From: Pedobacter sp. UBA5917
Lineage (GTDB): Bacteria > Bacteroidota > Bacteroidia > Sphingobacteriales > Sphingobacteriaceae
Direction: 5' to 3'
NCBI RefSeq assembly: GCF_002432345.1
Contig: NZ_DJDT01000161.1
Span: 1 to 57,265, forward strand
Length of the DNA stretch: 57,265 bases
The stretch's first letter is position 1; every line of letters begins with the position of its first letter. Made by a program: the position numbers and the translations under genes. Shown here piece by piece: positions 41,403 to 49,446 of this stretch. The notes beneath the pieces were generated by a model. The model was not told where the DNA came from. It did not search any database and saw nothing but the letters and a program-made list of their open reading frames with translations.

Positions 41403-42131
41403 TTACTTTTTCAGCATCACCAAAATAACATCAAATGTTTTTTGCTTCAATTCTTCTAAATCCTCTGCTACCAAACCTTTTACTTCTATAGCTTCGCCGA
41501 ATACAGTTCTAATCAATCCAGGGTTTAACAAAAGTGGATCAGTACGTGGCAAATGTGCCCTGCTGTTCAATATTGCAAAAGGTAAAACCGGCGTTTGGGT
41601 TTCTATAGCCAGACGGAATGCTCCGTCGTAAAATGGATTTAAAGGCTGATCGGATTTATTCATCGTTCCTTCCGGAAAAATCAAAATTGATTGTCCATCG
41701 GCCAGGTCTTTCCTTAGTTCGGCTACAGAGTGATCGCGGCTTTCTCTGCTGCTCCTGTCTATCATCACCACCAAACGTTTATAAATCCATCCGAACACAG
41801 GGATTTTAAGCATTTCGATCTTTCCCAATGGACTAAACGCCTGTGGAATGCAGATTACAATGGCTACGGCATCTAAAAAAGAACTGTGGTTGCCCACGTA
41901 AATGTATGATTTGGAAGTATCAATTTTTGTTCCATTGGCCGAAAACCAGAGGCAAGTTAACAGGCTAAAACCCCATGCCCAGCATTTTAAAAAATAGAAA
42001 GAGATTTTCCTCCCTGTTTTCTCTTTAAAAATGCCCATACTAATGATAATAAAGGGGCAAACGATGAGCATGAGCAGGAAAAATGCAATTGCCGAATACA
42101 ATAAATAAAATCCGCCCAGTAGTTTTCTCAT
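41403..42131 (-). CDS. plsC: 1-acyl-sn-glycerol-3-phosphate acyltransferase
   Basis: PlsC adds the second fatty acid in phosphatidic acid synthesis at the inner membrane. From ATG 42131 the protein has 242 residues. The frame extends 13 codons upstream, but MRKLLGGFYLLYS directly before the N-terminal membrane segment is the better start. Acyltransferase motifs are GNHSSFLDAVAI (H-x4-D, about 72-83) and ILIFPEGTMNKSD (about 141-153), with FYDGAFRLAIETQTPVLPFA downstream. Confidence 0.9.
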   Translation of the reverse strand: MRKLLGGFYLLYSAIAFFLLMLIVCPFIIISMGIFKEKTGRKISFYFLKCWAWGFSLLTCLWFSANGTKIDTSKSYIYVGNHSSFLDAVAIVICIPQAFSPLGKIEMLKIPVFGWIYKRLVVMIDRSSRESRDHSVAELRKDLADGQSILIFPEGTMNKSDQPLNPFYDGAFRLAIETQTPVLPFAILNSRAHLPRTDPLLLNPGLIRTVFGEAIEVKGLVAEDLEELKQKTFDVILVMLKK

Positions 42132-42361
42132 AGAGATTAACGTTTCTTTAACAGTTTGCAAGGTTAACAAATGTTAATTTTACAAAAAATATCTGATAGA
42201 TAAATATTTAATGCTCTTGATCTTAAACATCCCGAATGCAATGGTGATGTAACAATTAAAGCAGAAACAAACAACAAAACCGATTAACTGTTAGCTTATT
42301 AAAGCTTCAGGAATTTATTTTTATTGCAAAAAGCATATTTCAATTTATAATTGAGCACTCC

Positions 42362-43081
42362 ATGATGAAGCATTTGAAAATAATCTTTCTACTGGCCATA
42401 CTAATGCAGGGCTTAACCATCAAAGCACAGGATTTTGTATTTAAAGGTGTAGTGATAGAAAAAGGTTCGAATGTGCGTGTAGCTTTAGCAGGGATTACCA
42501 ATTTAAGGAGTAAAATGGGCGCCAGCAGTAACGATATCGGAATTTTTCAGTTAAAGGCGCGTATAGGCGACACCTTGTTGGTTACCAAGAAAAACTTGAT
42601 CGATCAAAAGGTGGTTATCAGTTCAGATGATGACCTGGTAATATATCTTGTAAGGGGAAGTACCATGCTTGAAGAGGTGACGATTAAGGGCCAAACAAAA
42701 AAACAGGAGATGGAAGCGATTAAGAGAGATTTTAGACGAAATGGTTCGTTTTTCGAAGGTAAACCACCATTAATCCTCTTAAGTCCATTTGGTGGCAGTC
42801 CGCTTACATTTTTCTACGAATTATTTGGGAAAACACCAACCAGGGCTCGTAACTTTAACCGGTATTATAAAAAGGAACTGGGTTTGCTCGAAGTGGATAA
42901 ATTCTTTAATAAAACCCTGGTTACGGATAATACGGAATTAAGGGGGAAAGAGCTTGACAAATTTCTGCTCGATTATTACCCAACACGCAGTATGGTAAAC
43001 AGTTGGAACAATTACGATGCTGTTAAATACATCAAACAATCGGCCAAGCAATATACCGATACTTTGAAACACACAAATTAG
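42362..43081 (+). CDS. Exported carboxypeptidase-regulatory-like protein, paralogue 1
   Basis: The 239-residue protein has a signal peptide (KHLKIIFLLAILMQGLTIKA; either of the ATGs at 42362 and 42365 may start). A carboxypeptidase-regulatory-like beta domain follows (about 24-105; FVFKGVVIEKGSNVRVALAG, NDIGIFQLKARIGDTLLV). The C-terminal part of about 130 residues has no recognised domain. It is tandem with a closely similar gene 7 nt downstream. Family members are common in Bacteroidetes; function unknown. A location in the periplasm or at the outer membrane is inferred. Confidence 0.85.
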   Translation: MMKHLKIIFLLAILMQGLTIKAQDFVFKGVVIEKGSNVRVALAGITNLRSKMGASSNDIGIFQLKARIGDTLLVTKKNLIDQKVVISSDDDLVIYLVRGSTMLEEVTIKGQTKKQEMEAIKRDFRRNGSFFEGKPPLILLSPFGGSPLTFFYELFGKTPTRARNFNRYYKKELGLLEVDKFFNKTLVTDNTELRGKELDKFLLDYYPTRSMVNSWNNYDAVKYIKQSAKQYTDTLKHTN

Positions 43082-43088
43082 CTACACA

Positions 43089-43799
43089 ATGAAAAACTTT
43101 AAATTTGCCGTCATACTTTTCGTTCTTACCTCAACCGGCTTTATCTCGAAAGCACAGGAATTTATTATTAAAGGGGTAGTGATCGAGAAAGGTTCAAACA
43201 TCAGGATTGCCTTATCAGAAATTACCAACTTGCGCACGGGCATTGGAGTAGGGAGTAATGATATCGGTATGTTTCAGCTCAAAGCTAAAATTGGCGACAC
43301 TTTATTGGTAATTAAAAGAGACCTGATCGATCAACGTGTGGTGGTAAACAGCGAAAAAGATCTTGTTATTTACCTGGTTAGAGGGAGCACCACTTTAGCC
43401 GATGTAACCATTGTTGGCAACACAAAAAAACAGGATTTAGACGATATTAAGCGCGAATTTAGAAATAAGGGCGTATACAATGGAGGGAAAACCTCATTCC
43501 TGTCGGCTATATTTAGTCCGTTAAATGCTTTATATAACCTGATAGGTACCGATCCTAAAAATGCCCGTAGGTTTGGCCGATATGCCGATAACGAGATCAA
43601 ACAATCGCAGATTGATGTTTATTTTAACCAAACCATTATTAAAAACAATACCGAACTAAGGGGCGATACATTAGAGAAATATATGCTGAACTGTCGACCT
43701 GAATTTGATAAAGCCCAATATTGGAACAGCTACGATTATATTAAGTATATTAAAGAATCGTCGAAGAAATTTACGGATACGCTGGGGAAGGGGAAGTAG
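43089..43799 (+). CDS. Exported carboxypeptidase-regulatory-like protein, paralogue 2
   Basis: The 236-residue tandem paralogue shares with the upstream gene the stretches VVIEKGSN, GDTLLV, LIDQ, DLVIYLVRGST and a C-terminal NTELRG. It has its own signal peptide (KNFKFAVILFVLTSTGFISKA). About half of the residues are identical by eye. The middle part (about 150-180) differs most. The genes are only 7 nt apart and surely co-transcribed. A duplication with divergence is the simplest reading. Confidence 0.85.
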   Translation: MKNFKFAVILFVLTSTGFISKAQEFIIKGVVIEKGSNIRIALSEITNLRTGIGVGSNDIGMFQLKAKIGDTLLVIKRDLIDQRVVVNSEKDLVIYLVRGSTTLADVTIVGNTKKQDLDDIKREFRNKGVYNGGKTSFLSAIFSPLNALYNLIGTDPKNARRFGRYADNEIKQSQIDVYFNQTIIKNNTELRGDTLEKYMLNCRPEFDKAQYWNSYDYIKYIKESSKKFTDTLGKGK

Positions 43800-44148
43800 G
43801 GGTTGTTCTCAGTCCTTAGTCCAGAGTCTTTAGTCCTGAGTCGAATTGATATCAGTTTAGAGTTGGGGGGAGTTGAGAGTCGGAAAGTCCGATGTCGGAG
43901 GTACGAAGTTTAGTCGCCAAGACAGTTAACTGATTAACCAGTTTATACAATTAACCGTTTGTGCCAACAATTTAACAATCCCAACAATAAAGCAATCGCT
44001 AATAAACAAGTTTAATGCAGTTTGGCGTTGTGCGATTAGCGTATTGCGGTTAATTAACCAATTTAAACAGTTAACCGATTAACCAACAATCCCAACAATA
44101 GAGCAATTCGCTGTTAACCAATAAACAAATGACAAGTGAACCAATGAG
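43800..44148. other. Repeat-rich intergenic region
   Basis: It contains AGTCC/AGTCTTTAGTCC units (43810-43843), GTCCGATGTCGG-type units (43880-43905) and two imperfect copies of a segment built on TTAACCG, CCAACAATCCCAACAATA and AGCAAT (about 43958-44000 and 44068-44115). ATTAACCAATTTAAACAGTT-type low complexity joins them. No gene is seen. Confidence 0.6.
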
Positions 44149-44877
44149 CTAAATACTCAACGCTTCGCAAGCCTTCTCTGCGGCTAATTTCTCTGCATTT
44201 TTCTTGTTATAATCTCTTCCGGTACCATACTGTTCGCCTTCTACGATGGCACTGATGGTAAACAGTTTGGCGCTTTCGCCTTCACTATTCTGCACCAGTT
44301 CGAACATTACATCCTTGCCGTGGCGTTGGCACCACTCAATGAGTTTACTTTTGAAGTTGGTTTCTGTTTGTTCCAGGGTGTGGATATCGATATGTGGTTT
44401 TACAATTCTACGCAACAAAAACTCTTTGGTAAAGTTGTAACCTTTATCCATGTAAATGGCTCCTACAATCGCTTCAAAAGCATCGCCGAGCATCGAATTA
44501 TGTTTGGTTTGGATACTTACCGAACGCTGATCGAACTGGATAAGCTTATCGAAACCGATTTTCTTGGCCAGTTGGTTTAAATTAGCACGATTTACGATTT
44601 TTGAACGCATTTCGGTAAGGAAACCTTCTTCTTTGTACGGATAGTGCTTAAAAAGCAGCTCGGCTATTACCGAGCCTAAAACCGCATCGCCAAGAAACTC
44701 CAGTCGCTCGTTACTGCTTCTGCTTCCGTTTTTTAAAACTTTTGCAACAGAACGGTGCCTGAACGCCATTTTATAAAGCGTAACATTACCCGGAACAAAG
44801 CCTAAAATATTTCTCAGCTTCTTAACAAACTCCTTTTCAGGAGAGAGATAGAGTTTATATAATTTTAATATCGGCAT
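44149..44877 (-). CDS. rnc: Ribonuclease III
   Basis: RNase III cleaves double-stranded RNA in rRNA and mRNA processing. The 242-residue protein has the catalytic signature ERLEFLGDAVLGSVIAELL (about 62-80) and the second acidic cluster MLGDAFEAIVGAIYMDKGY. A C-terminal double-strand RNA-binding domain follows (about 165-240, FKSKLIEWCQRHGKD through AAEKACEALSI). It is the third gene of the acpP-fabF-rnc unit (95-nt gap after fabF). Confidence 0.96.
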   Translation of the reverse strand: MPILKLYKLYLSPEKEFVKKLRNILGFVPGNVTLYKMAFRHRSVAKVLKNGSRSSNERLEFLGDAVLGSVIAELLFKHYPYKEEGFLTEMRSKIVNRANLNQLAKKIGFDKLIQFDQRSVSIQTKHNSMLGDAFEAIVGAIYMDKGYNFTKEFLLRRIVKPHIDIHTLEQTETNFKSKLIEWCQRHGKDVMFELVQNSEGESAKLFTISAIVEGEQYGTGRDYNKKNAEKLAAEKACEALSI

Positions 44878-44972
44878 TAAATAAATAACACAATTAACGG
44901 CTAATTAGCATATTTAACTAAGTTATCTATTTTTAATTAGCATACAAAATTATATAGCAGCGCTGTTTTAAA

Positions 44973-46226
44973 TTAATCTTCGTATTTCTTGAAAATCACA
45001 GAAGCGTTATGGCCACCAAAACCGAATGTATTACTTAAAGCAGCCCTAACAGTACGTTTTTGCGCTTTGTTGAAAGTAAAATTCAATTTAGGGTCAAATG
45101 CAGGATCATCTGTAAAGTGATTGATTGTTGGAGGAACAATATCATTTTTAACAGAAAGGATTGCTGCAATCGCCTCAATAGCTCCGGCGGCACCCAAAAG
45201 GTGACCCGTCATCGATTTGGTAGAACTGATGTTCAATCTGTAAGCATCTTCACCAAACAATGTACCAATGGCTTTGGTTTCACTAATATCGCCCAGTGGC
45301 GTAGAAGTACCATGTACATTGATATAATCTATATCAGCAGTTGTTAAACCAGCATCTTTTAGTGCATTGGTCATTACCATTCTAGCGCCCAAACCTTCAG
45401 GATGTGGTGCGGTGATGTGATTGGCATCAGCACTCATTCCACCGCCAACAAGTTCTGCATAAATTTTTGCACCCCTTGCCTTTGCATGTTCAAGTTCTTC
45501 TAAAATAATGGTTCCTGCACCTTCACCGGCCACAAATCCGTCACGGTCTTTATCAAAAGGACGTGATGCAGTTGCCGGATCATCGTTACGTGTAGATAAT
45601 GCATGCATGGCGTTAAAACCACCCATACCTGCTTCGTTAATGATTGCCTCAGAACCACCGCTGATGATTACATCGGCCATACCCAAACGGATATAGTTAA
45701 ATGCATCGATCATTGCGTTTGTAGAAGAAGCACATGCCGAAACAGTTGCAAAATTTGGCCCACGCAGGCCGTATTTGATAGAGATATGCCCAGGGGCGAT
45801 ATCTACAATCATTTTAGGAATAAAAAATGGATTGTATCTTGGCGTACCATCTCCCTTGGCGAAATTCGAAATTTCATCAAGGAATGTTTTCAATCCACCT
45901 ATGCCCGCACCCCAGATTACGCCGATTCGGTTGGTGTCTAATTTTTCAAAATCAAAACCACCATCCTTCACCGCTTCTTCTGTTGATACAAGGGCATATT
46001 GTACAAACGGATCTAATTTGCGGGCTTCCTTTTTATCCAGAAAATCTTCCGGATTAAAGTTTTTTACCTCGCAAGCGAATTTAGTCTTAAACTTTTCAGT
46101 GTCAAAACCCTTAATAGGAGCAGCGCCACTCACCCCGTTAGTCAACCCTTCCCAAAAATCAGGGACATTATTGCCTATAGGAGTGAGCGCACCCAACCCT
46201 GTTACTACTACTCTTTTTAATTCCAT
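44973..46226 (-). CDS. fabF: Beta-ketoacyl-ACP synthase II
   Basis: FabF condenses malonyl-ACP with acyl-ACP in fatty acid elongation. The 417-residue length is typical. The catalytic Cys is in FATVSACASSTNAMIDAF, and the active-site His residues are in YINVHGTSTPLGD and KSMTGHLLGAAGAIEAIA. The C-terminal stretch ALSNTFGFGGHNASVIFK is also conserved. It lies 20 nt after acpP, the carrier that brings its substrate. Confidence 0.97.
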   Translation of the reverse strand: MELKRVVVTGLGALTPIGNNVPDFWEGLTNGVSGAAPIKGFDTEKFKTKFACEVKNFNPEDFLDKKEARKLDPFVQYALVSTEEAVKDGGFDFEKLDTNRIGVIWGAGIGGLKTFLDEISNFAKGDGTPRYNPFFIPKMIVDIAPGHISIKYGLRGPNFATVSACASSTNAMIDAFNYIRLGMADVIISGGSEAIINEAGMGGFNAMHALSTRNDDPATASRPFDKDRDGFVAGEGAGTIILEELEHAKARGAKIYAELVGGGMSADANHITAPHPEGLGARMVMTNALKDAGLTTADIDYINVHGTSTPLGDISETKAIGTLFGEDAYRLNISSTKSMTGHLLGAAGAIEAIAAILSVKNDIVPPTINHFTDDPAFDPKLNFTFNKAQKRTVRAALSNTFGFGGHNASVIFKKYED

Positions 46227-46246
46227 TTATACTGAAAAAGCGTATT

Positions 46247-46483
46247 CTATTTAACGTTTTTTTCCAAATAAGCAATCGCCTGGCCAACTGTACCGATGGT
46301 TTCAGCCTGATCATCAGGAATAGCTACATTGAATTCTTTTTCAAATTCCATAATCAACTCTACGGTATCTAAAGAATCTGCACCTAAATCGTTGGTGAAT
46401 GAAGCCTCTGGCGTAACTTCGCTTTCGTCAACACCTAGTTTTTCTACGATAATAGCCTTAACTCTTGAAGCAATATCAGACAT
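46247..46483 (-). CDS. acpP: Acyl carrier protein
   Basis: The 78-residue carrier holds the growing acyl chain on a phosphopantetheine attached to Ser in the motif GADSLDTVELIMEFE (about 35-49). The protein is acidic, as usual. Its gene heads the acpP-fabF-rnc unit; the promoter is at 46517-46547. Confidence 0.97.
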   Translation of the reverse strand: MSDIASRVKAIIVEKLGVDESEVTPEASFTNDLGADSLDTVELIMEFEKEFNVAIPDDQAETIGTVGQAIAYLEKNVK

Positions 46484-46516
46484 AATTTTATAATTTAATG
46501 GTTAAATAATTCTGTG

Positions 46517-46547
46517 CAAAGAAAAATAAATTCTTACAATTTTCAAA
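46517..46547 (-). promoter_or_regulatory. acpP: Promoter of the acpP-fabF-rnc unit
   Basis: On the minus strand TTTG (46547-46544), 19 nt, then TTTCTTTG (46524-46517) match TTTG-N19-TAnnTTTG except for one base. The start would be near 46513, about 30 nt before the acpP ATG. Confidence 0.7.
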
Positions 46548-46641
46548 TGTTTTTATTTCGATACGTAATTTTGGTATCTCAATAACACAGCGAATATAGA
46601 ATTAGTTTTTTAATTTCGTTCTGTAAATAATTTATTTCGCT

Positions 46642-47061
46642 TTGAATAAGACTTACCTAAAACTTACCTTAGACCTTGATTTTATACTAATTGCGATCAC
46701 AGCACCCCTAAAAGACTATGTGCTTTGCCACAAAATTAATACCCGGCTAAACACACAATTTGAAAAAATAGATGACCACGAAATATTTTTTAATATTGAC
46801 GAACCTGTCTGGAGTTTTTCCAAATATTACTTTTTTGTAGAGCAGGGTGAGGTAGAATACTACTTAATATGCAATAAAAGCAGCGATGGTTTCCTGATCC
46901 CGGAGATGAATAAGGTAGATTTTTTTATTATCATTAAAGAATTTATCGATAAGGAAGATCTCGATTATCTGATTAACGGGCTGAATAAACTACCTGATAT
47001 TCAGGTTGCTGCAAAAATAGATCCAACCAAGTTAAAGAGTAAGGAGAATTTGGTAATATAA
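46642..47061 (+). CDS. IPExxxVDY family protein
   Basis: The 139-residue protein carries the family signature as IPEMNKVDFF (about 92-101), and begins NKTYLKLTLDLDFILIAI. No ATG is available at the N terminus; a TTG at 46642 is the only fitting start. The gene is divergent from acpP and upstream of pyk, the usual setting in Bacteroidetes. Function is unknown. Its conserved position beside fatty acid synthesis and glycolysis genes is the only hint. Confidence 0.87.
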   Translation: MNKTYLKLTLDLDFILIAITAPLKDYVLCHKINTRLNTQFEKIDDHEIFFNIDEPVWSFSKYYFFVEQGEVEYYLICNKSSDGFLIPEMNKVDFFIIIKEFIDKEDLDYLINGLNKLPDIQVAAKIDPTKLKSKENLVI

Positions 47062-47075
47062 AAATTATATACTTG

Positions 47076-47098
47076 GTGTATTAAATACACTATATTTG
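47076..47098 (+). promoter_or_regulatory. pyk: pyk promoter with an overlapping palindromic operator
   Basis: TATATTTG (47091-47098) matches TAnnTTTG. Immediately upstream lies GTGTATTAAATACAC (47076-47090), a perfect 15-nt palindrome sitting where RNA polymerase contacts the spacer. It could be a repressor site controlling pyk. Confidence 0.6.
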
Positions 47099-47141
47099 AC
47101 GGTTACAAACAAAGAACAAAAGAACAAAATATATAAAATTT

Positions 47142-47192
47142 AATGCAGTTTGATTATTTTAGATAATAATTAATGCTTTCTTAAACTGCATT
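47142..47192 (+). promoter_or_regulatory. Inverted repeat in the pyk leader
   Basis: AATGCAGTTT (47142-47151) and AAACTGCATT (47183-47192) are perfect 10-bp inverted copies 31 nt apart. The second arm ends 21 nt before the pyk ATG, so a hairpin there could affect translation. Confidence 0.55.
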
Positions 47193-47213
47193 GCTAAAAA
47201 TCAATTAAATTAA

Positions 47214-48644
47214 ATGAAACCTTTTCATTCGAGAACTAAAATTGTAGCCACGCTTGGGCCTGCATCAGCAAAACCAGATGTATTATATAGTATGTTTAAC
47301 GCTGGGCTTGATGTTTGCCGGTTAAACTTTTCGCACGGATCGCAGGCAGATCATCAGGCTGTTTTGGATACCATCCGCGATTTAAACCAGAAATACGATT
47401 ATAATGTAGGTATCCTTGCCGATTTACAGGGGCCTAAAATCCGTATCGGTTTGGTAAAAGAAGGTGGTATTAACCTGATCAACGGTAAAACTACCGTAAT
47501 TACAACCAACGAATGCATTGGTAACGAAGAGCGTATTTACATCACTTACCAGAATTTCCCTCAGGATGTTCAGGCGGGTGAGATTATCCTTTTGGATGAT
47601 GGAAAACTTCAGATGAAAGTTTTATCTACCAATTTAAAGGATGAGGTAGTTTGCGAAATCGTTCACGGTGGTATTTTAACTTCAAGAAAAGGTGTAAACC
47701 TTCCAAATACTAAGGTTTCTATTCCTTCTTTAACACCAGAAGACCGCGAAAACTTAGAATTTGTATTAGAAAATGATGTAGAATGGATTGGTTTATCTTT
47801 TGTGCGTAAGGCAGAAGATATTATTGAGCTTAAAAAAATAATTGCTGAGCGTGGTAAAACTGCCCGCGTAATTGCGAAAATTGAAAAACCGGAAGCTATT
47901 GCCAACATCGACGAAATTATTGCCGCAACTGATGGTATCATGGTTGCCCGTGGTGATTTGGGTGTTGAATGTCCGATGGAAGAAGTACCATTGTTGCAGA
48001 AAATGATTGTTGCCAAATGTAGGGCAGCTTCTAAACCTGTAATTGTGGCTACACAGATGTTAGAAAGCATGATTACCACCCCGCGCCCTACGCGTGCAGA
48101 GGTAAATGATGTGGCCAACTCTGTTTTGGACGGTGCTGATGCGGTAATGTTAAGTGGCGAAACTTCTGTTGGAGAATTTCCTTTGATCGTTATCGAAACC
48201 ATGCAAAAAATTATCCAGAACATTGAGGAGAACAACTATCCTTTCAATCCGGATAAGTTTTTAAAACCAAAATCACCATCTTTTTTAAGTGATGCCATCT
48301 GCGATTCGGCCTGTTTCTTAGCGAAACAAACCAATGCCGTAGGTATTGTATCGATGACTTTGAGTGGTTACACTGCTTTCGAAATCTCGAGCCACAGACC
48401 AGAGGCATTAACCTTCATTTTTACCAGCAACAGGGCTTTGTTAAACGCGGTAAGTTTACTTTGGGGCGTTAGAGGTTTCTATTACGATAAGTGGGAAAGC
48501 ACCGATAATACCATCATTGAAGTTAACGAATTCTTAAAAAGCAAGAAATTGGTTAAACAGGGCGATATTGTGATCAATACTGCTGCTATCCCAATGGAAG
48601 CAAAAGGAAAAACAAATATGTTAAAAATTACGGTTATCGATTAA
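47214..48644 (+). CDS. pyk: Pyruvate kinase
   Basis: The enzyme makes pyruvate and ATP from phosphoenolpyruvate, the last step of glycolysis. The 476-residue length is typical. Motifs include TKIVATLGPASAKPDVLYSM, the substrate region FSHGSQADHQAV, ILADLQGPKIRIGLV, the active-site Lys in VIAKIEKPEAIANIDEI, and GIMVARGDLGVECP. The region upstream holds a palindromic operator and a leader hairpin. A terminator follows at 48664-48700. Confidence 0.97.
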   Translation: MKPFHSRTKIVATLGPASAKPDVLYSMFNAGLDVCRLNFSHGSQADHQAVLDTIRDLNQKYDYNVGILADLQGPKIRIGLVKEGGINLINGKTTVITTNECIGNEERIYITYQNFPQDVQAGEIILLDDGKLQMKVLSTNLKDEVVCEIVHGGILTSRKGVNLPNTKVSIPSLTPEDRENLEFVLENDVEWIGLSFVRKAEDIIELKKIIAERGKTARVIAKIEKPEAIANIDEIIAATDGIMVARGDLGVECPMEEVPLLQKMIVAKCRAASKPVIVATQMLESMITTPRPTRAEVNDVANSVLDGADAVMLSGETSVGEFPLIVIETMQKIIQNIEENNYPFNPDKFLKPKSPSFLSDAICDSACFLAKQTNAVGIVSMTLSGYTAFEISSHRPEALTFIFTSNRALLNAVSLLWGVRGFYYDKWESTDNTIIEVNEFLKSKKLVKQGDIVINTAAIPMEAKGKTNMLKITVID

Positions 48645-48663
48645 TTTCTGACTGATATTTAAG

Positions 48664-48700
48664 AAAATGCTTCCGGTTTTACATCGGGAGCATTTTTTTT
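48664..48700 (+). terminator. Terminator of pyk
   Basis: AATGCTTCCGG and TCGGGAGCATT form a stem with a short loop, followed by a run of eight T. Confidence 0.85.
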
Positions 48701-48714
48701 ACCAATAAAAAATA

Positions 48715-48722
48715 TATTTTTG
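48715..48722 (+). promoter_or_regulatory. -7 element of the tRNA-Ser gene
   Basis: TATTTTTG matches TAnnTTTG and lies 11 nt upstream of the mature tRNA start. No clean TTTG is found at -33, where the pyk terminator T-run lies. Confidence 0.5.
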
Positions 48723-48733
48723 CAACCCAGCAC

Positions 48734-48819
<86 letters not shown>

Positions 48820-48883
48820 ATTTTTTTCTATAGCAGCAGTAAGGTATTTCTACCCTGATAATTGATAGACTGGATATTTTAAA

Positions 48884-49312
48884 CTAAGCAATAGCGGCGT
48901 TGTGTACCTTTACCATGCTCTGGTAGGTTTGGCAACCTGAGCCTGAAGGTTCGGCCACAATGGTATCAGCCGCAATCAAGGGTTTCAAAATGCTCCTGTT
49001 CTGGTCGCCCCAGTAATTCATGGCATCAATAACAGGCATCAGGGATTTTCCGAGGTCGGTAAGAAAATATTCAACTTTCGAAGGATATTGCTGATAGATG
49101 GTTTTACCGATAATGCCGTGGTTTTCAAGTTCCCTTAACTGTGTATTTAGCACTCGTTTACTGGCATCGGATAGTGCCCGCACCATTTCGCTTGGCCGTA
49201 CAATGTCTAATGAGATGGCATTCAATATGGCAGGTTTCCATTTTCCGTTTAATACTTCGCGGGTGAGGTGCAAACCGCAATCGAGTGGCAATGGGATTTT
49301 TCTTTCGTACAT
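48884..49312 (-). CDS. HxlR family transcriptional regulator
   Basis: The 142-residue winged-helix regulator begins with the family's conserved Cys (LPLDCGLHLTREVLNGKWKP). It then shows ISLDIVRPSEMVRALSDASK and VLNTQLRELENHGIIGKTIY (recognition helix and wing). HxlR proteins often sense electrophiles or redox stress through Cys. It is divergent from the Old Yellow Enzyme gene, a classical regulator-target pair. A palindrome and two direct repeats lie in the shared gap. Confidence 0.92.
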   Translation of the reverse strand: MYERKIPLPLDCGLHLTREVLNGKWKPAILNAISLDIVRPSEMVRALSDASKRVLNTQLRELENHGIIGKTIYQQYPSKVEYFLTDLGKSLMPVIDAMNYWGDQNRSILKPLIAADTIVAEPSGSGCQTYQSMVKVHNAAIA

Positions 49313-49362
49313 AGCCTGATGTTTTTCTTACAAAGTTAATGATAAGATACGCCTAAACCCAG

Positions 49363-49433
49363 TGGGGAGAAATTTATCCCCCATTAAGAAATTTACCCCT
49401 CATTGTCAGTAATTACCCGCTGAGCTAGGTTTG
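49363..49433. promoter_or_regulatory. Operator region between hxlR and the OYE gene
   Basis: TGGGGA-GAAATTTA-TCCCCCA (49363-49383) is a near-perfect palindrome. AGAAATTTA followed by CCC and CATT is repeated 19 nt apart (49368-49386, 49387-49404). TAGGTTTG (49426-49433) fits the -7 element of the OYE promoter. The layout suggests HxlR binding overlapping both promoters. Confidence 0.6.
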
Positions 49434-49446
49434 CATAAAAAAAATT

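Noticed and set aside
41108..41459. Two short plus-strand ORFs between yicC and plsC
   Set aside because: No domains; they lie in repeat-like, GC-rich intergenic DNA and one runs into plsC.
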